Of a stretch of DNA of 64,000 bases, positions 34,892-43,703 are shown piece after piece (positions within the stretch are counted from its first letter, which is position 1; each line of letters begins with the position of its first letter). The position numbers and the translations under genes were made by a program. Origin of the DNA: Pontibacterium sp049599735. GTDB lineage: Bacteria; Pseudomonadota; Gammaproteobacteria; Pseudomonadales; Balneatricaceae. Under the pieces are notes generated by a model. The model was given only the letters and a program-made list of their open reading frames with translations. It had not been told where the DNA came from and ran no database searches. The stretch is from NCBI GenBank assembly GCA_049599735.1, contig JBMYOX010000005.1, positions 1 through 64,000 on the forward strand, given 5' to 3'.

Positions 34892-35400
34892 TGGCATCGG
34901 ATAGCCTGAATGTAGATACACTACTGGAAAAAATGGGACCCGAGATTAACGCCCTGATCTCCCGTCGTCAGATTGATAACCCCCTGATGGTCGGTATCCA
35001 CACCGGTGGCGCATGGATAGCCGAACGCTTACATGCCCAACTGGAGCTGGAAGCACCGCCGGGGGTCATGGATATTTCGTTTTACCGTGATGATTTCACC
35101 CAAGTGGGTCTGCATCCCAAAGTGAAACCCTCTCAGCTACCCGCGACTATCGAAGGTCGTCATATTTTGCTGGTTGATGATGTCATTATGTCGGGCCGTA
35201 CAATTCGCGCAGCAATGAATGAGCTCTTTGATTATGGCCGTCCCGCCTCAATCACCCTGATTACCCTGCTGGATTTACAGCGCAGGGAGCTGCCCATTCA
35301 GGCTGATATTACCGGCGGCACCCTGACCCTGGGCCCGGATCAGGTAATAAAACTGACGGGCCCTGAACCCCTGGCACTCGAAATCAGCCAGCGTCCCTGA
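34891..35400 (+). CDS. pyrR: PyrR: pyrimidine regulatory protein / uracil phosphoribosyltransferase homologue
   Basis: 169-residue type I phosphoribosyltransferase. The PRPP-binding loop ILLVDDVIMSGRTIRAAM is complete, and MDISFYRDDFTQVGLHP precedes it. In Firmicutes PyrR controls pyr mRNA attenuation; in gammaproteobacteria it sits before pyrB and its regulatory mechanism differs or is uncertain. No RNA attenuator could be recognised between pyrR and pyrB (21 bp). It is coupled to yqgF by a one-base overlap. Confidence 0.93.
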   Translation: MASDSLNVDTLLEKMGPEINALISRRQIDNPLMVGIHTGGAWIAERLHAQLELEAPPGVMDISFYRDDFTQVGLHPKVKPSQLPATIEGRHILLVDDVIMSGRTIRAAMNELFDYGRPASITLITLLDLQRRELPIQADITGGTLTLGPDQVIKLTGPEPLALEISQRP

Positions 35401-35421
35401 GACCTACATTGAGTACCCGCT

Positions 35422-36426
35422 ATGTTTGAGCAAACCGATCCCAACCAGATCCAACTCAATTGCGACGGACAACTGAAGCACTATCTGACCACAGAAGGTC
35501 TGTCCCGCGAGCTGCTAACTGAAATTCTGGATACTGCCGACTCGTTTGTTGATATGAACGAACAACAGGTCAAAAAAGTCCCGTTATTGCGGGGTAAAAC
35601 GGTTGTTAACCTGTTTTTCGAAGCCAGTACACGCACCTCGTCCACCTTTGAGCTGGCCGCCAAACGCCTGTCTGCCGATGTGCTGAACCTTAATATCAGC
35701 ACGTCTTCCACGTCTAAGGGTGAAACCTTAAAAGATACCCTGATGACACTGGAGGCCATGCAGTCCGATATGTTTGTGGTGCGTCACTCAGACAGCGGGG
35801 CCGCCCATTTTATTGCTGAGCATGTGACCCCTAAGGTAGCCGTGATTAACGCCGGTGATGGCCGTCATGCCCATCCAACTCAGGCGATGCTGGATATGCT
35901 GACCATTCGCCGACATAAAGGCGATTTCACACCACTGACCTTTGCCATTGTGGGTGACATTTTGCACAGCCGGGTTGCCCGCTCACAGATTCATGCCCTG
36001 CGTACGCTGGGCGCTGCTGAAATCCGGGTAATTGCGCCTAACACGTTATTACCCCGCCATATTGAAGCATTGGGTGTACGGGTCTTTACCAACATGGAAC
36101 AAGGCTTAAAAGATGTGGATGTGGTGATGATGTTACGGCTGCAAAAAGAGCGTATGAACAGCGCCTTACTGCCAAGTGAATCTGAGTTTTACAAGCTCTA
36201 TGGCCTGAGTCCTGAGAAACTGGCGCTGGCGCATCCCGAAGCTGTTGTTATGCATCCCGGCCCGATTAACCGGGGTGTAGAAATTGCCTCTTCAGTAGCC
36301 GACGGCCCGCGTTCACTAATCCTTGATCAGGTCACCAATGGTATTGCCGTACGCATGGCCGTAATGTCAATGGCCATGAGTGGCCAGGCCACTGAAAAAC
36401 AATCATTGCTGAACACCGGAGTCTGA
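35422..36426 (+). CDS. pyrB: Aspartate carbamoyltransferase catalytic subunit
   Basis: Forms carbamoyl-aspartate in pyrimidine synthesis. 334 residues, longer than the 310-residue E. coli chain by an N-terminal extension (about 1-20) as in Pseudomonas, where it takes part in nucleotide control. Carbamoyl-phosphate site STRT at 69-72, then MHPGPINRGVEI near the C-terminus. There is no pyrI; instead a dihydroorotase-like gene follows 5 bp later, which fits the class A ATCase holoenzyme (PyrB plus inactive PyrC'). Confidence 0.96.
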   Translation: MFEQTDPNQIQLNCDGQLKHYLTTEGLSRELLTEILDTADSFVDMNEQQVKKVPLLRGKTVVNLFFEASTRTSSTFELAAKRLSADVLNLNISTSSTSKGETLKDTLMTLEAMQSDMFVVRHSDSGAAHFIAEHVTPKVAVINAGDGRHAHPTQAMLDMLTIRRHKGDFTPLTFAIVGDILHSRVARSQIHALRTLGAAEIRVIAPNTLLPRHIEALGVRVFTNMEQGLKDVDVVMMLRLQKERMNSALLPSESEFYKLYGLSPEKLALAHPEAVVMHPGPINRGVEIASSVADGPRSLILDQVTNGIAVRMAVMSMAMSGQATEKQSLLNTGV

Positions 36427-36431
36427 CACTG

Positions 36432-37706
36432 ATGAATATTAAAATTCAGGGTGGCCGTATTATTGATCCGGCCCAGGCATTTGACCAAGTTGATGATTTA
36501 TATATCCGGGCAGGAAAAATTGCCGCTATCGGCAAGGCCCCTGAGGGTTTTGAGGCCGACCAGGTGATTGATGCCTCCGGCCTTGTCGTCAGCCCGGGTT
36601 TTATTGATCTCTGCGCCCATATCCGTGAACCGGGTTATACGATTAAAGGCAGTATCGCGACTGAAACCGCCGCTGCCGCTGCCGGTGGCATTACCACCCT
36701 GATCACACCACCAACCACCCGGCCTGTGATTGATACCCCGGCGGTTGCCGAGCTGATTATCGAACGTACTGAAGATCTGGGAAAAGCGCGTGTTTTACCT
36801 ATGGGTGCGCTCACCCGCGGCCTGGAAGGTGAACAACTCGCACCCATGCACGCGCTGGCCAGTTCCGGCTGTATTGCCTTTACCAACAACCGCGAGCCTG
36901 TTGCCAATTCGCTGGTGCTGATGCGCTGCCTGGAATACGCCGCAACACACGACTTGCTGGTTCAGTTCCAGCCGCAGGATGCCGCACTGGCAGCCGGTGG
37001 CCATATGCACGAGGACACCACCTCAACCCGCCTGGGACTGAACGGCATTCCTGAAGCGGCAGAAACCATTGAAGTCTCCCGCTGCCTGCTGCTGGTTGAA
37101 CGTACCGGCGTGCGTGCACACTTTGGTCAGCTATCCTGTGAACGCTCTGTGCGTATGGTAATGGAAGCCCGGGAACGGGGCCTGAATGTCAGCACCGATG
37201 TAGCTATCCATCACCTGCTGCTGACCGATGAAAACGTTAACGGTTTTAACAGTGATTTCCACCTGATCCCGCCTCTGCGCAGCCAGCTGGATCGCGCGGG
37301 TTTACGTCAGGCTCTGCTGGCAGGGGGCATTCAGGCACTGTGCTCCGACCACCAGCCCCATGAAGCCGCCGCTAAAGAAGCACCTTTTGCCGCGACAGAA
37401 CCCGGCATGGCAGGCCTTGAAACACTGCTGCCATTGTCTCTGATGCTGGTCGATCAGGGTTTACTGGATTTATCCCAGGTACTGGATAAGTTAACCGCGC
37501 AACCCGCTCAGATTTTAGGTTTACAGGCAGGTACCCTGAAGCCGGGATCCGCTGCTGATATCTGCCTATTTGATCCGGATGAACGCTGGACTTTGACCCC
37601 TGAAGCGAGTTTTTCGAAGGGCAAGAACACACCCTTTATGGGCCATGAATTAAAAGGGCGAGTCAAACAGACCTTTGTGAATGGCGAGACTATGTTCAGC
37701 CGTTAA
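36432..37706 (+). CDS. pyrC': Dihydroorotase-like protein PyrC', predicted inactive
   Basis: 424-residue amidohydrolase fold that assembles with PyrB. Catalytic positions are altered: the HxH metal motif of active enzymes is CAH (Cys61, His63) in DLCAHIREPG, and the later histidine of HVST-type blocks is Gln233 in HFGQLS. The terminal SDHQPH with Asp306 and the substrate loop REPG remain. Loss of metal ligands matches the non-catalytic PyrC' of Pseudomonas ATCase, needed for PyrB assembly. A real dihydroorotase should be encoded elsewhere. Followed by a bidirectional terminator. Confidence 0.9.
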   Translation: MNIKIQGGRIIDPAQAFDQVDDLYIRAGKIAAIGKAPEGFEADQVIDASGLVVSPGFIDLCAHIREPGYTIKGSIATETAAAAAGGITTLITPPTTRPVIDTPAVAELIIERTEDLGKARVLPMGALTRGLEGEQLAPMHALASSGCIAFTNNREPVANSLVLMRCLEYAATHDLLVQFQPQDAALAAGGHMHEDTTSTRLGLNGIPEAAETIEVSRCLLLVERTGVRAHFGQLSCERSVRMVMEARERGLNVSTDVAIHHLLLTDENVNGFNSDFHLIPPLRSQLDRAGLRQALLAGGIQALCSDHQPHEAAAKEAPFAATEPGMAGLETLLPLSLMLVDQGLLDLSQVLDKLTAQPAQILGLQAGTLKPGSAADICLFDPDERWTLTPEASFSKGKNTPFMGHELKGRVKQTFVNGETMFSR

Positions 37707-37729
37707 GAGCATGCTTAGCCGTTAAAATT

Positions 37730-37776
37730 AAAAAACCGCTTACCTGCCATACAAACAGGCAGATAAGCGGTTTTTT
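37730..37776. terminator. Bidirectional terminator between pyrC' and pilU
   Basis: AAAAAACCGCTTA plus CTGCC pairs with GGCAG plus TAAGCGGTTTTTT, with one C-A mismatch and a 9-nt loop, ending in seven T. It lies between convergent genes and can serve both. Confidence 0.85.
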
Positions 37777-37798
37777 TGATTTTAATCTGACTAACACA

Positions 37799-38959
37799 TC
37801 AGGGTTTAGCCGGATTCTCTATAAAGTCATCGATATAGTCGTCTTCACCCTGCAATGAAAAACCCGCATCCCCCGCATTTTCCAGATCAGGATTAGTGTC
37901 AGAATCCAGCTTGATCATCAAACGTAAATCATTGGCAGAATCTGCGTGAGCCAGCGCTACCTTATAGGTAATCTCACCTTCTTTATAAAGCTGAAACAAA
38001 GCCAGATCAAAGGTTTGCATGCCCAGGTTAGCCGACTTCTTCATTACATCTTTAATTTCATGCACATTACCCTTGCGGATCATATCCTGAATCAGGGGTG
38101 TATTAATCAGCACCTCAATCGCTGCCCGGCGCCCTTTACCATCTTTAGTGGGCAGTAATTGCTGGGCAACAATTGCTTTCAGGTTGAGTGACAGATCCAT
38201 CCACAACTGATCGTGATGCTCGGGCGGAAAGAAACTGATAATACGATCCAGCGCCTGGTTTGCATTGTTAGCATGCATGGTTGCCATACAAAGATGGCCG
38301 GTTTCGGCAAAGGTCATACCGTATTGCATGGTCTCTTTGGTACGGATTTCACCCATCAAAATCACATCCGGCGCCTGGCGCAGAGTATTTTTTAAGGCGA
38401 CTTCAAAAGACTCCGTATCAATGCCCACTTCACGTTGGGTCATAATGCATTGTTTATGCTCATGCACAAACTCAATCGGGTCTTCAATGGTAATGATATG
38501 ACCCCGACTGTTTACATTCCGGTAGTCGATCATAGACGCCAGCGAGGTGGATTTACCCGTAGAGGTACCGCCCACAAACAGAATCAATCCCCGCTTGGTC
38601 ATTGCCAGCGTTTTTAACACATCCGGCAAATTTAACTCTTCAAAACTCGGGATATAGTCATTAATACGGCGTAAGACCATGCCCGGCACATCCCGCTGAT
38701 AAAAAGCAGACACACGAAAACGTCCCATGGTAGGGATCGCAATAGCAAAGTTACACTCCCGCGTGCCTTCAAACTCGGCCAGTTGTTTGTCGTTCATGGT
38801 GCTCAATACCAGCTCGCGAGCCTGCTCACCACTGATGGGTTGGCGTGTCAGGGGTTTGAGCGTACCGTCTGCCTTGATGGTGGGCCGCGCATTGGCCGTC
38901 ACAAACAGGTCTGATGCATCCCTGTCCACCATGACTTTTAATAGCTGAGTAAAATCCAC
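37799..38959 (-). CDS. pilU: Type IV pilus retraction ATPase PilU
   Basis: PilT-dependent accessory motor for twitching motility. 386 residues of the GspE/PilT secretion ATPase family. Walker A GGTSTGKST at about 130-138, Asp box IITIEDPIEFVHEHKQC, Walker B ILMGEIRTKETM, and an acidic C-terminal tail (about 355-386) that distinguishes it from PilT. It is 24 bp after pilT and transcribed with it. The downstream end is covered by a shared terminator. Confidence 0.95.
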   Translation of the reverse strand: MDFTQLLKVMVDRDASDLFVTANARPTIKADGTLKPLTRQPISGEQARELVLSTMNDKQLAEFEGTRECNFAIAIPTMGRFRVSAFYQRDVPGMVLRRINDYIPSFEELNLPDVLKTLAMTKRGLILFVGGTSTGKSTSLASMIDYRNVNSRGHIITIEDPIEFVHEHKQCIMTQREVGIDTESFEVALKNTLRQAPDVILMGEIRTKETMQYGMTFAETGHLCMATMHANNANQALDRIISFFPPEHHDQLWMDLSLNLKAIVAQQLLPTKDGKGRRAAIEVLINTPLIQDMIRKGNVHEIKDVMKKSANLGMQTFDLALFQLYKEGEITYKVALAHADSANDLRLMIKLDSDTNPDLENAGDAGFSLQGEDDYIDDFIENPAKP

Positions 38960-38983
38960 TGCAAGCTCCTTACGGCTTAATCC

Positions 38984-40024
38984 TTAAAAGTTATTAGGAT
39001 TTTGTGCTTTTTCACGGGCGGCTTCACGACCAATCAGGCCTTTCTGCAACAATTCTGTTAATGACTGATCCAGGGTTTTCATGCCAAAGGCAGCCCCCGT
39101 CTGTATGGAAGAATACATTTGAGCGACTTTATCTTCACGGATCAGGTTTCGGATCGCCGGGGTTCCCACCATAATTTCATGGGCTGCAATACGACCTCCG
39201 CCACTTTTCTTCAGCAGCGTTTGTGCAATAACTCCCTGTAAAGATTCTGACAGCATGGAGCGCACCATCGCTTTTTCTGCCGCCGGAAAGACATCAATAA
39301 TTCGGTCAATGGTTTTAGCCGCTGAGGTGGTATGCAAAGTCCCGAATACCAGATGGCCGGTTTCTGCGGCGGTCAGCGCCAGGCTGATGGTTTCCAGGTC
39401 GCGCATCTCACCCACCAGGATAATATCCGGGTCTTCACGCAGGGCCGAGCGTAAGGCATGACTGAAGCCGTGGGTATCCCGGTGTACTTCACGCTGGTTC
39501 ACCAGGCATTTTTTGCTTTCGTGTACAAACTCGATCGGGTCTTCGATGGTTAATATATGTTCAGGCCGGGTATCGTTAATATAATCCACCATCGCCGCCA
39601 GGGTAGTACTTTTACCCGAGCCTGTCGGTCCTGTGACCAGTACCAGCCCCCTGGGTTTATCAGCAAGGTCACGGAATACAGACCCCATACCCAGGGTCTC
39701 CATGCTCAGAATTTTAGTCGGGATGGTACGAAAAACAGCTGCCGCCCCGCGGTTCTGATTAAAAGCATTCACACGGAATCGGGCCAGTTTTGGAATTTCA
39801 AACGAGAAATCCGCTTCCAGGCTTTCTTCAAACTCCTTACGCTGTTTATCGTTCATAATATCGTACACCAGCGAGTGCACTTCCTTGTGTTCCATCGCAG
39901 GCAATTTAATGCGGCGCACATCGCCGTCCACCCGAATCAGGGGTGGCATACCTGCCGTGATATGGAGGTCGGAAGCACCCTGCTGTACAGCAAATGACAA
40001 AAGTTCAGTAATATCCACAATCAA
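38984..40024 (-). CDS. pilT: Type IV pilus retraction ATPase PilT
   Basis: Hexameric motor depolymerising the pilus at its base. 346 residues. Walker A TGPTGSGKST at 131-140, LTIEDPIEFVHESKKC (Asp box), DPDIILVGEMRDLETI (Walker B) and the C-terminal AIRNLIRE motif required for retraction. Its start faces yggS across 79 bp; back-to-back pilTU and yggS-proC is a conserved gammaproteobacterial arrangement. Pilus structural genes are not in the window. Confidence 0.98.
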   Translation of the reverse strand: MIVDITELLSFAVQQGASDLHITAGMPPLIRVDGDVRRIKLPAMEHKEVHSLVYDIMNDKQRKEFEESLEADFSFEIPKLARFRVNAFNQNRGAAAVFRTIPTKILSMETLGMGSVFRDLADKPRGLVLVTGPTGSGKSTTLAAMVDYINDTRPEHILTIEDPIEFVHESKKCLVNQREVHRDTHGFSHALRSALREDPDIILVGEMRDLETISLALTAAETGHLVFGTLHTTSAAKTIDRIIDVFPAAEKAMVRSMLSESLQGVIAQTLLKKSGGGRIAAHEIMVGTPAIRNLIREDKVAQMYSSIQTGAAFGMKTLDQSLTELLQKGLIGREAAREKAQNPNNF

Positions 40025-40103
40025 TTATCCCAATACAGCTTCAACGTTACGCCTAGTTCTAGCAGAATACAGGCTTCAATCCAATTGGATCGGTTATTTC
40101 CCT

Positions 40104-40814
40104 ATGTCTTTTATCAAAGATAACCTGAAGAAGGTAGAACAACAGATTATAGATGCAACTGCGCAGGCCTGCCGGGAGAAGACGAGCGTAACGCTATTAG
40201 CCGTTAGCAAAACCCGGACCGCCGATGAAATCCGCGAGGCTTACAAAGCAGGTCAGCAACACTTTGGCGAGAATTATCTGCAGGAAAGTCTGGATAAAAT
40301 CGCAACCCTGCAAGATTTGCAGAACATCTGCTGGCATTTTATTGGCCCTATACAATCAAATAAAACCCGACCGGTTGCCGAACATTTTGATTGGGTGCAT
40401 AGTGTCGACCGGCTTAAAGTAGCACGCCGTTTGTCTGAGCAGCGCCCTGTAGATGCAGAGCCCCTGAATATCTGCCTGCAGGTGAATATCAGTCAGGAGG
40501 CCAGCAAAGCGGGCTGCCTGCCTGATGAAGCCGAAGCGCTAGCCAATGAAGTCAGCCAATTACCCGGTATCCGGCTGCGCGGCTTGATGGCTATTCCTAA
40601 GGCAGAATCCGAGCCTCAGCAACAAAGGCAGGCCTTTGCCCGGATGCAGCAACTCTTTAACCACCTAAAAACAAATCATCCGGCACTGGATACCTTATCT
40701 ATGGGTATGTCGGGTGATATGACCATGGCCATTGCCGAAGGTGCCACTATTGTTCGTATAGGCACAGCCATCTTTGGCCCCCGTGACTACAGCCACACTG
40801 ATAACCGAGGATAG
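40104..40814 (+). CDS. yggS: Pyridoxal phosphate homeostasis protein YggS
   Basis: PLP-binding TIM-barrel protein related to the N-domain of alanine racemase, without known catalysis; keeps vitamin B6 and amino-acid pools balanced. 236 residues from ATG 40104; a longer open frame starts inside pilT and is rejected. PLP lysine Lys36 in LLAVSKTRT, HFGENYLQE, WHFIGPIQSNK, and the C-terminal SMGMSGDMTMAIAEGATIVR with RIGTAIFG (two blocks). Its stop is 4 bp before proC. Confidence 0.96.
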   Translation: MSFIKDNLKKVEQQIIDATAQACREKTSVTLLAVSKTRTADEIREAYKAGQQHFGENYLQESLDKIATLQDLQNICWHFIGPIQSNKTRPVAEHFDWVHSVDRLKVARRLSEQRPVDAEPLNICLQVNISQEASKAGCLPDEAEALANEVSQLPGIRLRGLMAIPKAESEPQQQRQAFARMQQLFNHLKTNHPALDTLSMGMSGDMTMAIAEGATIVRIGTAIFGPRDYSHTDNRG

Positions 40815-40818
40815 CGAT

Positions 40819-41646
40819 TTGAGCACACAACCTACACTGGCATTTATCGGGGCTGGAAACATGGCCCGCGCAATCATTGGTGGCCTGATTGATAACGGCT
40901 ATCCGGCTGAAAAAATCCGGGCATCCGAGCCAAACCTATCAAAATTATCTGACCTCAGCGCACAGGGCATTCAGGTCTTTTCCGACAATGCCGCTGCCGT
41001 CTCCCATGCCGACCTGGTGGTACTGTCGGTTAAACCACAGATACTTAAAGCGGTTGCTGAAGCAATAGCAGACGCTGTACAGGCGAAACAACCCCTGATT
41101 GTTTCAGTGGCAGCGGGCATTATGTCACCCGATATTGACCGCTGGTTAGGCGGTAATACAGCGATTGTACGCTGTATGCCCAATACGCCTTCACTGGTGC
41201 AAACCGGTGCCAGTGGTTTATTCGCCAATCCCGCGGTTACGGCCCAGCAAAAAGCGCAGGCAGAACAGGTGCTCGCGGCCGTTGGCATCGCACTTTGGGT
41301 TGATGAAGAAAGCCAGCTGGATGCCGTCACGGCCGTTTCCGGTTCAGGCCCTGCTTACTATTTTCTGTTTATGGAAGCCATGATCAAAGCCGGACAAAAA
41401 CAGGGGCTGTCTGAGGCAGTAGCCACCCGGTTAACCTTACAGACCGCATTAGGAGCTGCAAAAATGGCCAGCACCAGTGAGTTTAATCCTGCAGAATTAC
41501 GCCGCCGGGTCACTTCCCCTAATGGCACCACTGAACAGGCAATCAAACACTTTCTGGAAGGTGGTCTGCCGGAACTGGTGGACGAGGCCATGGAAGCCTG
41601 CAATCAGCGCTCCGCAGCCCTGGCTGAAGAGCTGGGCAAAGACTAA
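40819..41646 (+). CDS. proC: Pyrroline-5-carboxylate reductase
   Basis: Last step of proline synthesis. Rossmann motif FIGAGNMARAIIGG at the N-terminus and the C-terminal RRRVTSPNGTTEQAI. I choose TTG 40819 as the start: GAGG lies 8 bp upstream, it follows yggS by 4 bp and gives 275 residues, the usual length. An upstream in-frame GTG at 40774 would overlap yggS and add 15 atypical residues. Operon with yggS; a hairpin ends the unit before yggT. Confidence 0.95.
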   Translation: MSTQPTLAFIGAGNMARAIIGGLIDNGYPAEKIRASEPNLSKLSDLSAQGIQVFSDNAAAVSHADLVVLSVKPQILKAVAEAIADAVQAKQPLIVSVAAGIMSPDIDRWLGGNTAIVRCMPNTPSLVQTGASGLFANPAVTAQQKAQAEQVLAAVGIALWVDEESQLDAVTAVSGSGPAYYFLFMEAMIKAGQKQGLSEAVATRLTLQTALGAAKMASTSEFNPAELRRRVTSPNGTTEQAIKHFLEGGLPELVDEAMEACNQRSAALAEELGKD

Positions 41647-41666
41647 CAGGGTCGTGATTTCACCGG

Positions 41667-41698
41667 GGCGGCATTTGATGGTTCAATATGCCGCCTTT
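41667..41698 (+). terminator. Probable terminator after proC
   Basis: GGCGGCAT and ATGCCGCC form an 8-bp stem whose inner part can pair further (TTGA with TCAA, one bulged T). It is followed by TTTAG, a short T-run, 20 bp past the proC stop. Confidence 0.5.
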
Positions 41699-41783
41699 AG
41701 GCTCTATACTGCCAGCTCTTAAGGTGGAAACCGGCGTGTTTCCAGAGGCTTAACCGTAGCGCACAACCAAAACAGGAAAGAAC

Positions 41784-42326
41784 ATGGGACAGGATCCGTT
41801 AACCTTCATTATTCGCACCGCAGGTGAATTTTACGCCTTTATTGTTGTGCTGCGTTTTATGTTGCAACTGACACGTGCCGACTATTACAACCCGATTGCG
41901 CAGGCCGTGGTGCGCCTCACCAGTAAGCCCCTGCTGCCATTACAAAAGATATTGCCAAAAGCAGGACGGGTTGACCTTTCCTCGCTGACCCTGGCTTTCC
42001 TGGTTAAAGCCATCACCCTGTCCCTGCTGTTTGTGGTGCATGAAGCTTCGCCGGATCTGATCAGCATTCTTATTGTTTCAGCCGCAAGTGTGCTCGATAC
42101 CATACTGACTATCACCTTCTGGGCGGTGCTGGGTTCAGTGATTATCAGCTGGGTTGCACCGGGCAGCTATCACCCCGGGCCTCAGCTTATTCAGCAATTA
42201 ACAGAACCTTTGTTTGCGCTGGCCCGCAAAGTGATTCCCCCGATTGGCGGGCTGGACCTGTCACCTATTCTGATTTTTATTGCCATTCAGATTATTCAGG
42301 GACAGCTTTCCCGATTTGTAATGTGA
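41784..42326 (+). CDS. yggT: YggT family membrane protein
   Basis: 180-residue inner-membrane protein with two YggT repeats, each a pair of hydrophobic helices. The first repeat has FMLQLTRADYYNPIAQAVVR, the second has ISWVAPGSYHPGPQLIQQLTEP (in part) followed by PIGGLDLSPILIFIAIQII. Family function is poorly defined, with links to osmotic stress and, in photosynthetic lineages, thylakoid biogenesis. Placed after proC and before metX, as in Pseudomonas. Confidence 0.92.
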   Translation: MGQDPLTFIIRTAGEFYAFIVVLRFMLQLTRADYYNPIAQAVVRLTSKPLLPLQKILPKAGRVDLSSLTLAFLVKAITLSLLFVVHEASPDLISILIVSAASVLDTILTITFWAVLGSVIISWVAPGSYHPGPQLIQQLTEPLFALARKVIPPIGGLDLSPILIFIAIQIIQGQLSRFVM

Positions 42327-42426
42327 CGCTCTGGTATCAGCGGCACGTCTGGTCGCCAGAAACGCATTAAAATTGAACAGCCTGGCAACTTACCACAATC
42401 GCCGGATATAGAGAGACATTGAAGTG

Positions 42427-42520
42427 AACGATAACAGGGTGCAGCTAACCCCATATAGTCTGCTGTTTTACGATATGTGAAGCTCAACGCACACACCGCC
42501 CCTCCAAGCCCGTTATCGTT
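42427..42520. repeat. Distant inverted repeat in the metX leader
   Basis: AACGATAAC (42427-42435) and GTTATCGTT (42512-42520) are perfect 9-bp complements 76 nt apart. The second arm ends 12 bp before the metX ATG, so pairing could mask translation initiation. No known methionine-related riboswitch was recognised. Confidence 0.35.
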
Positions 42521-42532
42521 GAGTATTGAGTT

Positions 42533-43702
42533 ATGCCCGAAATTATTCCTGAAGATTCGGTTGGTATTATCCAACCCCGGACCCTCCATTTCGACAAACC
42601 GCTGGCGCTGGCCTGCGGACGTACCTTGTCCCCTTACCATCTGGTTATCGAAACTTATGGTGAGCTGAACGCCGAGGCCTCCAACGCCATTCTGATTTGC
42701 CACGCCTTATCCGGCAATCATCATGCGGCCGGTTACAACAGTATGGATGAAAGCAAACCCGGCTGGTGGGACTCGGCAATAGGCCCCGGCAAACCCATCG
42801 ACACCAACCGTTTTTTTGTGGTGGGTCTGAACAATCTGGGTGGCTGTCACGGCTCCAGCGGGCCCAACCAAGTTAACCCGGACACCGGTAAACCTTACGG
42901 CCCCGATTTCCCGCTGATGACCGTGCCCGACTGGGTGAACAGCCAGGCGCGTCTGGCGGATCGCCTGGGTATTCAGCAGTGGGCCGCTGTAATCGGCGGC
43001 AGTCTGGGGGGTATGCAGGCGTTGCAGTGGGCCATCGACTACCCGGATCGCCTGCGTCATTGTATGGTCATTGCCGCAGCACCTAAATTATCAGCGCAGA
43101 ATATCGCCTTTAACGAAGTCGCCCGACAAGCAATCAGTAAAGATCCGCAGTTTCATAAGGGCCATTATTACGAAGAAAATATCGTGCCTAAAACCGGCCT
43201 GATGCTGGCCCGTATGCTCGGCCATATCACTTATCTGTCCGATGACGGTATGCGCGATAAATTCGGCCGTGAACTAAGTGAGGGTAAAATCAATTTTGAT
43301 TTTAATCCTCAGTTTGAAGTGGAGTCTTATCTGCGTTATCAGGGTGAACGTTTTTCAACCGCCTTTGATGCCAACACTTATCTGCTGATGACTAAGGCCC
43401 TGGATTATTATGACCCGGCAGCAGCTTATGATCACGACCTGGCAAAAGCGGTTGCCCAGGCACGCTGTAAATTTATGGTGGTGTCTTTTACCACCGACTG
43501 GCGCTTCTCGCCTGAACGGTCACGGGAAATTGCCGATGCGCTGGTCGAGGCTGAAAAGCAGGTCAGCTATGCAGAAGTAGACTCACCCCAGGGTCACGAT
43601 GCCTTTCTGATACCCATTCCCCGTTATATGGAAATTTTTACGGCTTATATGAAGCGGGTCGCCGCTGATATACCCACCCTGAATCACAAGGGAGTTGCCT
43701 GA
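42533..43702 (+). CDS. metX: Homoserine O-acyltransferase MetX
   Basis: Alpha/beta-hydrolase acyltransferase that activates homoserine in methionine synthesis. 389 residues. Nucleophile Ser157 in GGSLGGMQ, catalytic Asp in FTTDWRFSPERS and His in QGHDAFLIP near the C-terminus. MetX proteins use either acetyl- or succinyl-CoA; in Pseudomonas-like bacteria many use succinyl-CoA, so the acyl donor is left open. It is followed by metW after 1 bp, a typical pair. Confidence 0.95.
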   Translation: MPEIIPEDSVGIIQPRTLHFDKPLALACGRTLSPYHLVIETYGELNAEASNAILICHALSGNHHAAGYNSMDESKPGWWDSAIGPGKPIDTNRFFVVGLNNLGGCHGSSGPNQVNPDTGKPYGPDFPLMTVPDWVNSQARLADRLGIQQWAAVIGGSLGGMQALQWAIDYPDRLRHCMVIAAAPKLSAQNIAFNEVARQAISKDPQFHKGHYYEENIVPKTGLMLARMLGHITYLSDDGMRDKFGRELSEGKINFDFNPQFEVESYLRYQGERFSTAFDANTYLLMTKALDYYDPAAAYDHDLAKAVAQARCKFMVVSFTTDWRFSPERSREIADALVEAEKQVSYAEVDSPQGHDAFLIPIPRYMEIFTAYMKRVAADIPTLNHKGVA

Positions 43703-43703
43703 T

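Noticed and set aside
36432..37706. Active dihydroorotase
   Set aside because: Two metal-ligand positions are Cys61 and Gln233 instead of His.
39885..40103. Extended N-terminus of YggS beginning inside pilT
   Set aside because: The extra residues are antisense to pilT; ATG 40104 gives the family start and Lys36.
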